DNA of 6,264 nt from an uncultured Oscillospiraceae bacterium. Its GTDB lineage: Bacteria; Bacillota; Clostridia; Oscillospirales; Oscillospiraceae. Below the pieces are notes generated by a model. That model saw nothing but the letters and a program-made list of their open reading frames with translations, searched no databases and was not told the DNA's origin. A program made the position numbers and the translations under genes. The stretch lies in the NCBI GenBank assembly GCA_934589665.1, contig CAKTOJ010000092.1, positions 1 through 6,264 of the forward strand. The letters run 5' to 3'. The number at the start of each line of letters is the position of its first letter. Within the stretch, counting starts at the first letter, position 1. This document shows positions 5,671 to 6,264 of this stretch, in pieces.

Positions 5671-5723
5671 GCTTTTCGGTCAAATATGGGAAAAATCAAA
5701 GAAAAACAAAAGGAACGTTCAAT

Positions 5724-6264
5724 ATGGATATTTTTCAGGTGCTCTCGCTGCTTGGCGGATTATCTCTCTTCCTCTTCGGAATGAGCCTGATGGGACAGGC
5801 TCTGGAGCGCCGCGCAGGCGGGAAGCTGAGAATGCTGCTCGACCGGATGACAGCAAAGCCGCTTGCTGGCTTTCTTACCGGCCTTGGCATCACGGCGGTT
5901 ATTCAAAGCTCATCGGCCACAACGGTCATGGTGGTCGGCTTCGTCAACTCCGGACTGATGACGCTGCGTCAGGCGATTAACGTCATCATGGGCGCCAATG
6001 TCGGCACGACGGTCACGGCGTGGCTGCTCAGTCTCGGCGACATCGACGGAAATACCATCTGGCTGCGGCTGCTCAAGCCGACGTCCTTTACGCCGGTTCT
6101 GGCTTTTATCGGCATCATTTTTTATATGTTCTGCCGCGAGCCGAAGAAGAAAGACACAGGCATGATCCTGCTCGGCTTTGCAACGCTTATGTTCGGCATG
6201 GACACGATGAGCGCCTCTGTGGCGGGGCTTGCAAAGGTCCCGGCATTTACCAGCCTATTCATCC
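5724..6264 (+). CDS. Na+/phosphate cotransporter family protein (NptA/PF02690-like), 3'-truncated by window edge
   Basis: This is a membrane protein of the sodium-dependent phosphate cotransporter family; 180 residues are visible and the frame is still open at the right edge. The N-terminus LSLLGGLSLFLFGMSLMGQALE is the usual first helix of the family. The two diagnostic motifs of the first inverted repeat are present: QSSSATTVMVVGFVN (61-75), the glutamine-serine Na/Pi-binding signature, and GANVGTTVTAW (90-100). The bacterial members usually have about 540-600 residues, with a second QSS repeat and often a PhoU-like C-terminal domain, all of which would lie beyond this window. ATG at 5724 is preceded by AAAGGAA (about 5709-5715) with 9-nt spacing and begins directly at the first helix. 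It probably imports phosphate, or exports it in some relatives, using the sodium gradient. It is the first gene after a terminator, so it starts a new unit. Confidence 0.93.
   Translation, partial: MDIFQVLSLLGGLSLFLFGMSLMGQALERRAGGKLRMLLDRMTAKPLAGFLTGLGITAVIQSSSATTVMVVGFVNSGLMTLRQAINVIMGANVGTTVTAWLLSLGDIDGNTIWLRLLKPTSFTPVLAFIGIIFYMFCREPKKKDTGMILLGFATLMFGMDTMSASVAGLAKVPAFTSLFI

Noticed and set aside
5666..5980. Plus-strand 104-codon frame over the start of the Na/Pi cotransporter
   Set aside because: The frame beginning at 5724 carries the QSSSATT and GANVGTT family motifs and stays open to the window edge. This other frame has no domain and no good ribosome binding site.

Overview
The window looks like chromosomal DNA from a GC-rich member of the Clostridia (Bacillota), probably a gut-type Oscillospiraceae/Eubacteriales organism. 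The reasons are strong AGGAGG-type ribosome binding sites, sigma-A-like promoters with 16-17 bp spacers, A-tract/T-tract intrinsic terminators, heavy G/C third codon positions, and the gene families present: a DUF5662-like protein, a family 6 deoxyinosine glycosylase, EamA permeases and an Na/Pi cotransporter. The lineage is inferred from these traits and not from any search. There are no rRNA or tRNA genes, CRISPR arrays, insertion sequences or phage genes.

Layout from left to right: (1) the 3' part of a sodium:dicarboxylate/amino-acid symporter (plus strand, cut by the left edge), closed by a perfect 17-bp hairpin; (2) an EamA/DMT permease (plus) with its own promoter, whose -35 box touches the foot of that hairpin; (3) a bidirectional terminator between convergent genes; (4) a two-gene minus-strand unit, a DUF5662-like protein followed by a short radical SAM enzyme 97 bp downstream; (5) a divergent intergenic region of about 240 bp with two opposing promoters, an 11-bp GC-rich hairpin and a 10-nt direct repeat; (6) a plus-strand hypoxanthine (deoxyinosine)-DNA glycosylase; (7) a second EamA/DMT permease (plus) with a near-consensus promoter and its own terminator; (8) the 5' part of an Na/Pi cotransporter (plus), cut by the right edge.

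Functionally this is mostly a housekeeping and transport neighbourhood: four membrane transporters surround one DNA-repair enzyme and one pair of poorly characterised enzymes. Most genes seem to be separate transcription units. The possible exceptions are DUF5662-radical SAM and glycosylase-EamA, where no terminator is visible between the genes. I do not see a clear new multi-gene system. The least explained item is the DUF5662-like/radical SAM pair: one protein has an HD-like histidine pattern, the other is a bare radical SAM core with no visible auxiliary-cluster domain, and neither has a function I can assign. The divergent regulatory region beside it is the most unusual non-coding stretch.
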